From: an uncultured bacterium
Lineage (GTDB): Bacteria; Bacillota; Clostridia; Oscillospirales; Ruminococcaceae
DNA: 64,000 nt
NCBI GenBank assembly: GCA_905214345.1
Contig: CAJMLV010000005.1
Location: forward strand, 39,259 to 103,258
Direction: 5' to 3'
Shown: positions 41,794-50,630 of the stretch, one piece after another
How the letters are laid out: every line of letters begins with the position of its first letter
How positions within the stretch are numbered: the stretch's first letter is position 1
The notes under the pieces: model-generated
What the model saw: only the letters and a program-made list of their open reading frames with translations
Database searches by the model: none
What the model was told of the DNA's origin: nothing
Translations under genes and position numbers: made by a program

Positions 41794-42915
41794 TTATACC
41801 TCCCACTCTGCCGTAACCGGTTCATTGATGTACAGGCGCCGCTCTTTCAGATATTGGATCAGCTCCGGTGTTGTCTCATCCGTAATCAGAAGTACAAACT
41901 CCGGCCAGCTCAGATTCTTGATTTCAGATTCGGACAAAGAAATAGCCACCCCACAGATGCGATCAACAAACTGCAGGGTGGCTATGAGAGTGTTATATTT
42001 CAAGGTGCCCCGGAAAGCCCGAAATTCAATGGTATCATGGTTTGTCAGGTTTACACAGGCATATCGTCCGTTTCCGGAATCATATTTGGCGTGGTCCAGA
42101 ATCTCTTTAGCACTGTTTTTGTATCCGTATCGGGCAGCCCAGTGATTCATCTGACTTTCTGTGCGCCGACTGAAGCGGAGCACTTCCTGCCAGAATCGCT
42201 CAAAGATATACAGGATTTTTCCAATAGTCTCATCCTGGGCAGCACTGTGTTCCCCAAGAGCGTTTCGATTCACATGGACATGCAGGCCGCAGGTTCCGGC
42301 ATTATGGCTGTTATAGTGCATGTCACGCAGAACAGCCATTGTGTCCTTCCACGGCACATTCGCCACATGTTCTTCCAAAGTACACGGATGAGTGACCAGT
42401 TCCAGGCCATCGTCCAGACTACCATCCGTTTTCATATAGGCATATTCCGCCCGGCGGTTCATGACGTTCAAGGCTGCTCGGGCATGAGAGGCACTCTGAC
42501 CAGCACCATCCACCTCCAATTCCACGCCCAGATACAAAGGCCCCCCTCCATAGAAAATGGGGGAAGGTTTATAGCTGTAGCTATGCAGCGCATCCCCTAC
42601 CTGTTCCTGGTAGCAACCTTCACAGTAGGGAGAGTCCTCCTCTTCATCATCTTCGTCATAGCATGCCTCACTAGTACGAACCAAGCGTCCGCAAACATGA
42701 CAAGCCACATAGTATTCTTCCCGACAGGCAGGACACAAATCCAGTGTATCATCCCCCTGATCATCACTATTCCAATGGCGGAAACCACAGTTGTCACAGA
42801 CAAACGTTTCTTCATCGGCACAGTCACGGCAAAGGGGTTGCCCCTCCACATAGTAAACTTCATCACGGTGGATCTCGGCACCGCAGCATACACAGGTCAA
42901 TGTTTCGTTCATCAT
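41794..42915 (-). CDS. Amidoligase with N-terminal zinc knuckles
   Basis: A 373-residue protein. Residues 1 to about 105 carry at least five CxxC-type knuckles (CVCCGAEI, CRDCADEE, CDNCGF, CPACREEYY, CHVCGRLV, CEGCYQEQ). From about 127 an Amidoligase_2 (glutamine-synthetase-like) domain follows: YLGVELEVDG, KTDGSLDDGLELVTHP, GLHVHVNRNAL and IEFRAFRGTLKY. The fold forms amide bonds between a carboxylate and an amine with ATP. The zinc part may bind nucleic acid or the protein to be modified. GAGAAAGGA precedes the start. Likely first gene of the pair. Confidence 0.85.
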   Translation of the reverse strand: MMNETLTCVCCGAEIHRDEVYYVEGQPLCRDCADEETFVCDNCGFRHWNSDDQGDDTLDLCPACREEYYVACHVCGRLVRTSEACYDEDDEEEDSPYCEGCYQEQVGDALHSYSYKPSPIFYGGGPLYLGVELEVDGAGQSASHARAALNVMNRRAEYAYMKTDGSLDDGLELVTHPCTLEEHVANVPWKDTMAVLRDMHYNSHNAGTCGLHVHVNRNALGEHSAAQDETIGKILYIFERFWQEVLRFSRRTESQMNHWAARYGYKNSAKEILDHAKYDSGNGRYACVNLTNHDTIEFRAFRGTLKYNTLIATLQFVDRICGVAISLSESEIKNLSWPEFVLLITDETTPELIQYLKERRLYINEPVTAEWEV

Positions 42916-43252
42916 TCATTCCTTTCTCAGTCATTGTCCGATTCTTCGGATACAGCAGTAACAGCAGCAGTAACCACAGCAACGAGCAACGCTGCCAAGG
43001 CTTCTGCCACACCTTCCGGTATACGGAAATTTTCAGCACAAGTTCATTGGACAATCCTCCCGATTAAATAAAATAGAGCCATACGAAAGCAAATTTCGTA
43101 TGGCTCTATTTTTATAATATATAAGCATTAACAGGAAAGTTTTCGAAAAGATTGTCTAATCAGTTTTTAATATAGTGCTGTAGCAGCTTACAACCTTCCA
43201 GATTGAGACTATAAAATTCCTCTCTGGAACATGCTTTAGAAAAAATATATAG
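42916..43252. other. Intergenic region
   Basis: Holds a strong terminator (43071-43117) for the HTH gene. A minus-strand stretch at 42925-43050 reads as a short hydrophobic peptide (ALAALLVAVVTAAVTAVS) in one frame, but only with a GTG start and no clear site. Nothing else seen. Confidence 0.5.
43071..43117 (-). terminator. Intrinsic terminator downstream of the HTH gene
   Basis: Perfect 18-bp stem AAATAGAGCCATACGAAA with its inverse complement around a 5-base loop, T-rich on both sides. Confidence 0.85.
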
Positions 43253-43453
43253 TCAAAAACTTTTATTTAGCCTAGGTAGATCATTGCGATAAATTCTCCA
43301 AGACTTTCCCACACGAAACGCAGGAAGAAGGCCCTGTCTGATCAACTTATATACCGTATTTTTGTGGACACATAAAAAATCAGCAACTTCGTCCGGCTTC
43401 AAAACTCTCGGCAGATCCCGGCAATCGTCGGGTTCAATATCATAATAGAGCAT
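43253..43453 (-). CDS. Excisionase-like helix-turn-helix protein
   Basis: A 66-residue DNA-binding protein of the MerR-like excisionase type (HTH_17): VLKPDEVADFLCVHKNTVYKLIRQGLLPAFRVGKSWRIYRNDLPRL. The ATG at 43453 follows AGAGGGGGTG; the longer frame upstream runs into the toxin-antitoxin promoter region and is unlikely. May be the Xis of the decayed element or a small regulator. Confidence 0.82.
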   Translation of the reverse strand: MLYYDIEPDDCRDLPRVLKPDEVADFLCVHKNTVYKLIRQGLLPAFRVGKSWRIYRNDLPRLNKSF

Positions 43454-43560
43454 AGATTCACCCCCTCTTTGTATGCAACGCTGCCCGGCGGGACACAAAA
43501 AAGATGTACCACATCCAGACACATTTTGCACACGAACATTAACGTTTTGTAGAAGAAAAA

Positions 43561-43589
43561 TTGACATCGCAGCACAATTATGCTACGCT
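43561..43589 (+). promoter_or_regulatory. Promoter of the toxin-antitoxin operon
   Basis: TTGACA (43561-43566), 17-base spacer, TACGCT (43584-43589), 19 bases before the antitoxin start. Confidence 0.7.
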
Positions 43590-43607
43590 TGTGTTGAGGT
43601 GATTACT

Positions 43608-43868
43608 ATGCCCGAAATCAGACCCATGCGTGACTTACGCGATACCAATGCCATTTCCCGTCTATGTCATACTACATCAGAACCCGTCTTTATTACCAAA
43701 AATGGTTATCAGGATTTGGTGATTATGAGCAACGAAGAATTCGAACGCCGTTGTGCCCGGGAAGAAATCTACGCAAAGCTCCTGGAAGCAGAAGGCGACG
43801 TTGCCCGTGGTGATCTAACCGATGCCGATGACATCTTTGCTGCGATGAGGGCCAAGTATGAGTATTGA
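43608..43868 (+). CDS. Phd/YefM-family antitoxin
   Basis: An 86-residue antitoxin: N-terminal Phd/YefM fold that binds DNA (MPEIRPMRDLRDTNAISRLCHTTSEPVFITKNGYQDLVIMSNEEFE) and an acidic C-terminal arm that would wrap the toxin. ATG at 43608 follows TTGAGGTG. Overlaps the toxin gene by 11 bases, the usual arrangement for translational coupling. Likely represses its own promoter with the toxin as co-repressor. Confidence 0.9.
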   Translation: MPEIRPMRDLRDTNAISRLCHTTSEPVFITKNGYQDLVIMSNEEFERRCAREEIYAKLLEAEGDVARGDLTDADDIFAAMRAKYEY

Positions 43869-44184
43869 TCAACCGTACGCCCTGCGCTTTACCCGTCATG
43901 CTGCCCATGATCTCGATGAGCTATTCCGCTATATCTCTTACGAATTGGACGCTGAAAAGGCTGCCAAAGAGTTGATGCGAGAAGTGGAAATCTCCATTTC
44001 CAACCTGCGGGAGTTCCCCTATTCTGCCCCACAATCCCGGGACGATTTGCTGGCCCGCAAAGGATACCGGACACTGACTGTACGGAAAAAATATGTGGTT
44101 GTGTACCGGGTATATGAAGAGAAGCAGGCGGTGATTATCCATCGGATATTTTACGGCAGACGAAATTACACAAAGTTATTATAA
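43858..44184 (+). CDS. RelE/ParE-family toxin
   Basis: A 108-residue toxin of the RelE/ParE fold: LRFTRHAAHDLDELFRYISYELDAEKAAKEL, then the C-terminal strands RTLTVRKKYVVVYRVYEEKQAVIIHRIFYGRRNYTKLL, typical for mRNA-interferase or gyrase-binding members. Which of the two is not decidable here. It could stabilise the island. Confidence 0.9.
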   Translation: MSIDQPYALRFTRHAAHDLDELFRYISYELDAEKAAKELMREVEISISNLREFPYSAPQSRDDLLARKGYRTLTVRKKYVVVYRVYEEKQAVIIHRIFYGRRNYTKLL

Positions 44185-44189
44185 AAAGT

Positions 44190-44222
44190 AAAGCAGCTGT
44201 GTCAGGTCGATACAGCTGCTTT
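44190..44222 (+). terminator. Intrinsic terminator after the toxin gene
   Basis: Stem AAAGCAGCTGT / ACAGCTGCTTT followed by TGCTTTATA. Confidence 0.8.
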
Positions 44223-44308
44223 GCTTTATATCTGCAAAAACATGTATAGCATATATGTGCCGTATATGCTATGTTGTTGTTAAGAACCAGGTGCGGAGGT
44301 GGACTCTT

Positions 44309-45301
44309 ATGGGAAAAGAAAATTTTCAGCGAATATTAACCCTGAAATTATATGAGGTTCTGCGGGATGAAAGCGATGAAGATCACGCCCTATCCCTGTT
44401 GGAATTGCGGGAACAGCTTTCCCAACGTGGCTATCCTTGCGACATGCGTACAGTAAGAACAGCCTTGAAAGCTCTGGTGGAAGGCGGTTATGATATTCAA
44501 AAGGAATTTCGTTACCCTAAAAATATGTATTGCCTGCTGGATCGCGATTTTGATGTAGCAGAACTTCAGATTCTCGCGGACGCAGTCCGTTCTGCCACCT
44601 GTATCACAGAAAAGAAAACGCGTCAGCTTGTGGATAAGCTGGCACGTTTGGCCGGACGGCACTGTGCAGAAGTATTGGAACACAAGCATCGGGTATACAG
44701 TGTTCAGAAATCAAGCAACGAAAACATTTTCCGCTACACCGATCAACTGCACCAGGCTATACAAACAGACCATCAGGTATCCTTTTTGTATCTGCGTAAT
44801 CGCCAGCTGCGTTGTTATGAAGACGGTACACCAAAACGTTATTTTGTAAGTCCGGTAGGAACCGTCTTTAATGACGGATTCTACTATCTGGTAGGGGAAT
44901 CCCTTGATCACCCTGCCGTTCTGGTCTGTTATCGGATAGACAGAATGCAAAAACTTGAAGTTACCGAAACGCCCCGCACATTGACAGCCTTAGGCCGTCG
45001 ATTCAGCAAAGACCAGTACCCCAAACGAGTATTCTCCATGTATGCAGGCAAAGCGACCCGTGTGGTTTTCCGTATTCTGCCCGAGTGGATCGATGCCGTC
45101 ACTGATGCCTTTGGGCCTGTTGTACCACAGCAACCAGAGGACGACGGCTGGTACCGAGTTCCAGTGGAAGTAGACATCAGCCCTACCTTCTTTGCCTGGT
45201 GCTGCCATTTTACTTATGGATTCAAGATTATCGAACCAACAAGTGTGGCACAACAGTTGCAGGAACATATTCAGCGAATCAGTAATATGTATATGGCCTA
45301 A
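44309..45301 (+). CDS. WYL-domain transcriptional regulator
   Basis: A 330-residue protein: N-terminal winged helix (LKLYEVLRDESDEDHALSLLELREQLSQRGYPCDMRTVRTALKALVEGGYDIQ), then a WYL domain (HQVSFLYLRNRQL..., YFVSPVGTVFNDGFYYLVGESLDHPAVLVCYRIDRMQKLEVTE) and a C-terminal extension (WCX). WYL domains bind nucleic-acid ligands and are often found in regulators of CRISPR-Cas and other defence loci. This gene ends 34 bases before the CRISPR array and points toward it. GGAGGTGG precedes the ATG at 44309. Confidence 0.88.
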   Translation: MGKENFQRILTLKLYEVLRDESDEDHALSLLELREQLSQRGYPCDMRTVRTALKALVEGGYDIQKEFRYPKNMYCLLDRDFDVAELQILADAVRSATCITEKKTRQLVDKLARLAGRHCAEVLEHKHRVYSVQKSSNENIFRYTDQLHQAIQTDHQVSFLYLRNRQLRCYEDGTPKRYFVSPVGTVFNDGFYYLVGESLDHPAVLVCYRIDRMQKLEVTETPRTLTALGRRFSKDQYPKRVFSMYAGKATRVVFRILPEWIDAVTDAFGPVVPQQPEDDGWYRVPVEVDISPTFFAWCCHFTYGFKIIEPTSVAQQLQEHIQRISNMYMA

Positions 45302-45335
45302 AGTTGATTTGCCGCACGTAAGCCATCGGAGTAAT

Positions 45336-46100
45336 ATTACAATTTACCAATAGTTCTTGGTATGGTATAATTGTATAATTCCATTCTATTTACTTTGCAA
45401 CGTTGTAGCTCCCTGACAGTTCTTGGTATGGTATAATCTTCACAATGGATATGACTCCTGCCGATTTGTTGTAGTTCCCTGACAGTTCTTGGTATGGTAT
45501 AATTGTTATGCGGCTTTCCTGGTCGCCCATAGGGTTGTAGTCCCCTGACAGTTCTTGGTATGGTATAATTCATCATTTTTCAGTTACCTCCGAAATGTTT
45601 GTTGTAGTTCCCTGACAGTTCTTGGTATGGTATAATCGTTGGCACCACTGACACCATCTGGACGTGGGTTGTAGTTCCCTGACAGTTCTTGGTATGGTAT
45701 AATCAGGCGCTGATTGACGGGTCGGAGCAGTGGGTTGTAGTTCCCTGACAGTTCTTGGTATGGTATAATTTTACAGATGTAAATCTGACCCATTATCCTG
45801 TTGTAGTTCCCTGACAGTTCTTGGTATGGTATAATCTACGAATCAAAAGGCAAGCGCGAGTATTATGTTGTAGTTCCCTGACAGTTCTTGGTATGGTATA
45901 ATGTAGAATGCCTGCTGATTGAAATGCAGCGTGTTGTAGTTCCCTGACAGTTCTTGGTATGGTATAATATTGCGCGCGTAACGGAAAGTGGCAGCGGCGT
46001 TGTAGTTCCCTGACAGTTCTTGGTATGGTATAATCAGCCCGGTTTCGGGGTGTTGGGACAGAAAGTTGTAGTTCCCTGACAGTTCTTGGTATGGTATAAT
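45336..46100 (+). CRISPR. Type II-C CRISPR array: 12 repeats, 11 spacers
   Basis: 36-bp repeats beginning GTTGTAGTTC, with central CCTGACAGTT and ending CTTGGTATGGTATAAT; spacers are 30-31 bp. Repeat starts: 45336 (degenerate), 45402, 45468, 45534, 45601, 45668, 45734, 45800, 45867, 45933, 45999, 46065. The first repeat keeps only its last 20 bases; the second and fourth each have one substitution (CTCCC, TCCCC); the right-hand ones are identical. The tracrRNA anti-repeat shows that the plus strand is the crRNA strand, so the array is convergent with cas2-cas1-cas9. Each repeat ends in TGGTATAAT, an extended -10 box that could start a crRNA at each spacer. Confidence 0.97.
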
Positions 46101-46108
46101 AGACTGTC

Positions 46109-46145
46109 AAAAAAGCGCTTCAGCATCACGCTGAAGCGCTTTTTC
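46109..46145. terminator. Bidirectional terminator between CRISPR array and cas2
   Basis: Stem AAAAAGCGCTTCAGC / GCTGAAGCGCTTTTT. It can end both the array transcript (plus) and the cas operon (minus), as expected for convergent units. Confidence 0.9.
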
Positions 46146-46158
46146 TTGTAGTTAAAAA

Positions 46159-46479
46159 TCACAGAATAGTCAGTTGTTGACTCTCAAAAGGCTGGTCTGC
46201 ATCAGACAAATGCCCCAGCAGAATTTCGATAGAAGCGTATTGCTTTTCTGTAATAACCAAAAGGCGGACAGCCCCATTATCCGGCAAATGATCATACAAA
46301 CGGACCCGATGTTTTTGTACAGCATCGGCACCATTGCAGATGCGGACATATACCGAATACTGCAGCATATGATACCCATCTTTCAACAAAAAATTCCGGA
46401 AAGCGGTGGCATCATGCCGCTGCTTTTTTGTTTTGACAGGCAGGTCAAAGAGAACGACCAATCTCATGAATCTATTCAT
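46159..46479 (-). CDS. cas2: CRISPR-associated endoribonuclease Cas2 (type II)
   Basis: A 106-residue Cas2 with ferredoxin-like fold: MRLVVLFDLPVKTKKQRHDATAFRNFLLKDGYHMLQYSVYVRIC carries the metal-binding Asp of FDLP and the QYSVYVR strand. Structural partner of Cas1 in spacer integration. Overlaps cas1 by eight bases. Confidence 0.95.
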   Translation of the reverse strand: MNRFMRLVVLFDLPVKTKKQRHDATAFRNFLLKDGYHMLQYSVYVRICNGADAVQKHRVRLYDHLPDNGAVRLLVITEKQYASIEILLGHLSDADQPFESQQLTIL

Positions 46480-47362
46480 ACCTATGTTGCTGCAATGGCA
46501 CCAGACAAGGAAGGCTCAACTCTTTACTGCCGCTGCGCAAGCTTTGTACCTGCCGCTCCATGGCGTAGGCAACACTGTACCGCTGCTTTCCGCAAAGGAT
46601 ATCCAGATTCAACAAGTTGAACAGGCAACTCTTCAATCTGGTATCCAAGACCGCCTCCGCCCCTATCTGCGATGCCACAAACAGATCAACCACCGGACGA
46701 TACGGTTCCATCATGTCATCTGCCAGATTCCAGGCATTTAATGTGCTGCTGTGATGCAGCCCCACCCAGGGAATAAATCCATACACTGCCAGACACCGCG
46801 CCATACAACCGCGCAGAATGGCATACCCATAGTTGAGAGCCGCATTACGTCCGTCCATATCTTCATTGCGAGCGAATCCTTTACCAAGCAGAGCCGGAAA
46901 ATAAAGAGCTGCCGCCGTAGCTTCTCTATTTTCTTTGTCGCCTCTGCTCACCGCCATGGCCTGACTGCGCAAACTGGCGGCAGCGTCACAGATTCCGCAT
47001 AATGCCAGACACTCTGCTTGATTTTGTATCTTTGCCTTTACAAGCTGCTGCCACCATCGATTCCGTTCAGACTGTGTCCAGGCAAATTGTGCTCTTGTGA
47101 CCTCCAGCTGACGGCTATGCTGTGCTAACGGAAGTGTAATGGAGCAAGGAATATGCTTTTCATCGCAGAGAAAAACAATCGTACCATTCCTCGACAGTGA
47201 AGAAAGGGCCGCCGTTGTCACTGTACATTGGCGGCTTTCGATCAGGAGAGCGAGCAAATCCTCCAAGGGAAAGCTGGCATTGGTTTCCCCTTGAATAACC
47301 AACTGCTCCCTTTGGCAGCTGATCCTACAAGGTGTCGTGATCATCACGTTCCGGTAGGCCAT
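46472..47362 (-). CDS. cas1: CRISPR-associated integrase Cas1 (type II)
   Basis: A 296-residue type II Cas1. Likely metal ligands: E147 (ENREATAAALYFPAL), H203/H204 (GLHHSSTLNAWNLADD) and E219 (DDMMEPYRPVVD). With Cas2 it integrates new spacers. It begins 12 bases after the cas9 stop, so the three cas genes form one operon; no csn2 or cas4 is present, which defines subtype II-C. Confidence 0.97.
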   Translation of the reverse strand: MAYRNVMITTPCRISCQREQLVIQGETNASFPLEDLLALLIESRQCTVTTAALSSLSRNGTIVFLCDEKHIPCSITLPLAQHSRQLEVTRAQFAWTQSERNRWWQQLVKAKIQNQAECLALCGICDAAASLRSQAMAVSRGDKENREATAAALYFPALLGKGFARNEDMDGRNAALNYGYAILRGCMARCLAVYGFIPWVGLHHSSTLNAWNLADDMMEPYRPVVDLFVASQIGAEAVLDTRLKSCLFNLLNLDILCGKQRYSVAYAMERQVQSLRSGSKELSLPCLVPLQQHRYE

Positions 47363-47374
47363 ACAATCACCGCC

Positions 47375-50300
47375 TTATCGAAAAGATTGACGATTTTCTT
47401 TTTTTACCTCTCTCACATTGCCAAGGATATCTACCTCACATTTTTTCAGACAATTCAGAGTTTTAACACCCAAGCTAGGCAAAATATAGGAATTATCATG
47501 ACTGCATACGGTTATGGAACCTGATGAAATATTCATTCCCCCATAGTAGCACAAGGTCTCTTTAGTTTCCCATTTTGGCGGCAAGGTACTTTCCTTATTG
47601 GTAACCGAGAATGTAAGACCTTTTTTATGCTCCACCTTAATTAAATCATCTGCATACAGTGAGAACAGGAAATTTCTTTCCTCCATCTCCTTCCATTCTG
47701 CATAATTCTTGTGAGCCACCACAGCGCGGTTGGGTAGCTCTTTCTTTTTGGTGTCGGAAACATAAATGGGAACCATATAATACCCATCACCAGGCACAAA
47801 GAACACCTCCACACGCACCATACTATCATTATCTGCCGCACCATTTCCGCCATGGACCGGAACGCATAGGCTGGCCTTTTCGTACAGCTTGACCTTGCGC
47901 ACCAGCGGTCCCGGCGTTCCGTCCGCCTTTGGCTTGTAAAACGGTTCTGTGAAAGCCTTTTTGCCATCGCCGTCAAATTTCAGCAACTGGGCACGCAGCG
48001 CTTCGTACAAAAGTTTATCGCTGGAAGGCTGATAATATCCCTCGATTTCGCCTGTCTTTTTATTTAGTTTCAGATCCGTCAAAGGATGTTTGACAACCAA
48101 CAGACCGTCCTGCAATGCCTTCGGACTTTTGATGGTTTCTTTGTGGGCAGCCCCTGTCACCTTATGCTGCGGCATACGGGAGACAAAAACCGGCCGAATT
48201 GATTCCACATCGAAGTTGGAATAAAATACCGGATTCCACTGCATCAGGTTTTGCTGCGGTTGCTGACTCAGCCGCTGAATCAATTCATCCCGGAAATGGG
48301 GCCACGGTGCAGGGAATCGTTCTCCCGTGCGGGTGTGTACCGAATAAGTTCCATCCGGAGATTGCTGATATTCACCCTCAATGCGATGGTAATATCCCGA
48401 AATCTGTTGTACCATTCCTTGCGTGGCGCACGCAATGACGGCCGCATCCAGCGCATGATGAAGATCACCATCCGCACGCACCTTTGTCAGTCCCCAGCGT
48501 TTGCGCAAGTGGCTGGTAACGGCACCAGCCAACGCCATGACCCGCTGTTTCCCCGCAGCCGGATGATCCGCAAATGCAAGATGGTCACGAATGTAATTCA
48601 GCAGGAAACGCGCCATATACTGTGTGTCTTGCAGATTACGCTGCTTGAAGCCGTTTTGTTCCTCTTCACTCAAGGTTTCCCGCAACAGATTTTTCTGCTT
48701 GCGATAGTTGCGAACCTGAGACTTAGTCCATACAATAAAGTTTTCGCGCCGTTCTCCCTGAAGATATTGCAGCGGCAGTCGATTTCCCTTCTGCCGGTTT
48801 TCAGCCGCCATCACCAGGACTTTGTTGCTACGGGAATCATCAAAACTAATGCTGTACGGCACAATATGGTCCACCTCAGCATAGCCAGGTTCAAACAGCC
48901 GTTCCGCCGCAATACTTTTCTGTGAATAGGCACATATCCCGTCCTGTTCTTTCCATAAACGGTACTTGATCAAGTCTTGTCCGGTGGGATTCAGTTTATG
49001 GAATGTATCCCGGATTTCCTGCATCAGACGTTCATTCTGCTTGGCATTGTCTTCCATGGATTTCTGGTCTTTGCGCCGTTCCTCAAAAGTACGGCTCAGT
49101 TCTCGGGCCAGTTCAATGTGAATCCATACAGGCGGCTGCCCCATTTCGCGGATAATGGCATTGACCAGCTTGATGGTCTGAGACACCGCACGGCGTACTA
49201 CCGGGCTGGTAATGTCCTCCAATTCCGGGGCCGAAGCCGGCAGCTTAGATGTTTTTTCTGAATTTCCATGGCCATGGAAATTCAACCCAGCCCGGGTACA
49301 TGCCTGGTCATAGGTAAGCCCCTGCATCAGCCATGGTTCCAGCATCTGGCAGGCCTTCAAAGAAATATGCCCGACCCCGGAAAAGTCCAGACCAAGCACG
49401 GCCTCTATCTGCTCTGATGTCAAGCCTTTTTCTTCCAGCAACTTTTTCCGGACATCTTCATCCCGATGGGATGCCAGAATGGTGATAATATCATCCCACA
49501 AAGGAAGCGTCGCCTGTTGTGCGCTCAAAGCTTTGCGGAGTGCGTGATACCCTTTCATTACCGGGAGCTTGTACTTCTTTTCTGCTGCTTCCGGCGCTGC
49601 GTCCACGTCATACCGCACATCGGTAAACCGAATTTCCTGCGGCCATTTCAGCTCTTTGCGAATACGGGCATAAGGCACAGTCTCTACACGATGCGCCAGA
49701 TCTATTACCTTTTGACGTTCTTCATCAGAAAGAGCTCGGGTTTGACCGGATTCCTGCACCCGGATATGATTGATTTTCTGCAGCAAGGTGAAGCGCTCAA
49801 AGCTGTATGTGTTTTTGAATGCGCGCTTTTCTTCCGGCAGCAAGGTACAAGGACCAATACGTTCTACCCAACCGCCTTTATAAGGGCTATTCCCGCCGGG
49901 CCCTTGATCAAAAGAGCGCTGCCGCAAAAGAATGGAACGATACTCTGCTTCCAGCTCCGCAGTTGCCCACGCCTGACCCTTCTCACGCTGTGCAGCAAAG
50001 ATCAGTTGGACTTCATTGGTAATTTCATCTCGACTGACTGTGGAAAGATAATTTTCCCCCTTATTGCGTTTGCACACCGCAAAAAGCGGGTCTTTATGCA
50101 GCATCTCACCAACGGTCCTATAGCCATTTTCCTGCATGCGCAGACGATTCTGCGTTACCGCTTGCAGTAAAGCCCCATCTTCTTTCGACTTATCTGCCCT
50201 TCGGTTGCTTTTAAAACCACGACGTTGCAACAGATGCAACAGAATGCGTGCCAATTCCTGAGATGTAATTGCTTCATCCAAGGCTCTTGTACGCAACGCG

Positions 50301-50611
50301 TAAATATCCTCCAAACCGCCCGCTGCAAACAGTTGTGTCAGCTCTTCTTTACTCGATAGATGATTTTTCTCCAAGAGCTTATAAAAGTCCTGTTTACGTA
50401 GAGCCTTTCGGCGCAACCGACGCCGCATACTGCGTGCCTCTCTCCGTGGTGCAGCAAGGCTTTCACCTGTTTTTGGCTGTTCTGCGCGTTTGAATACACG
50501 GCTTCCCAGGCGTATAAATCCGCAAGGTTGCGCCTTTTCATTCAGCGCAACGGTAGCCCAACCAATTGAAGCAACACCAATATCCAAACCAATTCCATAT
50601 GGCCACTGCAT
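47375..50611 (-). CDS. cas9: Cas9, type II-C RNA-guided endonuclease
   Basis: A 1078-residue Cas9 in the compact II-C size class. Counting from the ATG at 50611, RuvC-I D10 (GIGLDIGVASIGWA), an Arg-rich bridge helix (RREARSMRRRLRRKALRKQDF, about 56-77), RuvC-II E500 (HIELARE), HNH D581/H582 (AEVDHIVPYS) and RuvC-III H719/D722 (HHALDAAV) are intact, so both nuclease sites look functional. GGGGGG nine bases before ATG 50611 favours it over a TTG at 50620. The C-terminal ~300 residues would hold the PAM-interacting region; PAM not predictable here. The tracrRNA lies 20 bases upstream. Confidence 0.97.
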   Translation of the reverse strand: MQWPYGIGLDIGVASIGWATVALNEKAQPCGFIRLGSRVFKRAEQPKTGESLAAPRREARSMRRRLRRKALRKQDFYKLLEKNHLSSKEELTQLFAAGGLEDIYALRTRALDEAITSQELARILLHLLQRRGFKSNRRADKSKEDGALLQAVTQNRLRMQENGYRTVGEMLHKDPLFAVCKRNKGENYLSTVSRDEITNEVQLIFAAQREKGQAWATAELEAEYRSILLRQRSFDQGPGGNSPYKGGWVERIGPCTLLPEEKRAFKNTYSFERFTLLQKINHIRVQESGQTRALSDEERQKVIDLAHRVETVPYARIRKELKWPQEIRFTDVRYDVDAAPEAAEKKYKLPVMKGYHALRKALSAQQATLPLWDDIITILASHRDEDVRKKLLEEKGLTSEQIEAVLGLDFSGVGHISLKACQMLEPWLMQGLTYDQACTRAGLNFHGHGNSEKTSKLPASAPELEDITSPVVRRAVSQTIKLVNAIIREMGQPPVWIHIELARELSRTFEERRKDQKSMEDNAKQNERLMQEIRDTFHKLNPTGQDLIKYRLWKEQDGICAYSQKSIAAERLFEPGYAEVDHIVPYSISFDDSRSNKVLVMAAENRQKGNRLPLQYLQGERRENFIVWTKSQVRNYRKQKNLLRETLSEEEQNGFKQRNLQDTQYMARFLLNYIRDHLAFADHPAAGKQRVMALAGAVTSHLRKRWGLTKVRADGDLHHALDAAVIACATQGMVQQISGYYHRIEGEYQQSPDGTYSVHTRTGERFPAPWPHFRDELIQRLSQQPQQNLMQWNPVFYSNFDVESIRPVFVSRMPQHKVTGAAHKETIKSPKALQDGLLVVKHPLTDLKLNKKTGEIEGYYQPSSDKLLYEALRAQLLKFDGDGKKAFTEPFYKPKADGTPGPLVRKVKLYEKASLCVPVHGGNGAADNDSMVRVEVFFVPGDGYYMVPIYVSDTKKKELPNRAVVAHKNYAEWKEMEERNFLFSLYADDLIKVEHKKGLTFSVTNKESTLPPKWETKETLCYYGGMNISSGSITVCSHDNSYILPSLGVKTLNCLKKCEVDILGNVREVKKENRQSFR

Positions 50612-50630
50612 TCGTTTCAACCCCCCGTAT

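Noticed and set aside
42863..43054. Short minus-strand frame with a poly-Leu stretch, possible small membrane peptide
   Set aside because: It overlaps the amidoligase start and lacks a clear ribosome binding site; a second frame there has only a weak GTG start.
43454..43567. N-terminal extension of the excisionase-like protein
   Set aside because: The extension has no family similarity, runs up to the toxin-antitoxin promoter, and a good start site exists at 43453.
45336..46100. Array transcribed right to left as an extension of the cas operon side
   Set aside because: The tracrRNA anti-repeat pairs with the plus-strand repeat, and a bidirectional terminator separates array and cas2.
45337..46110. 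Three minus-strand open frames with repeated YTIPRTVRELQ units
   Set aside because: Translation of CRISPR repeats, not a repeat protein.
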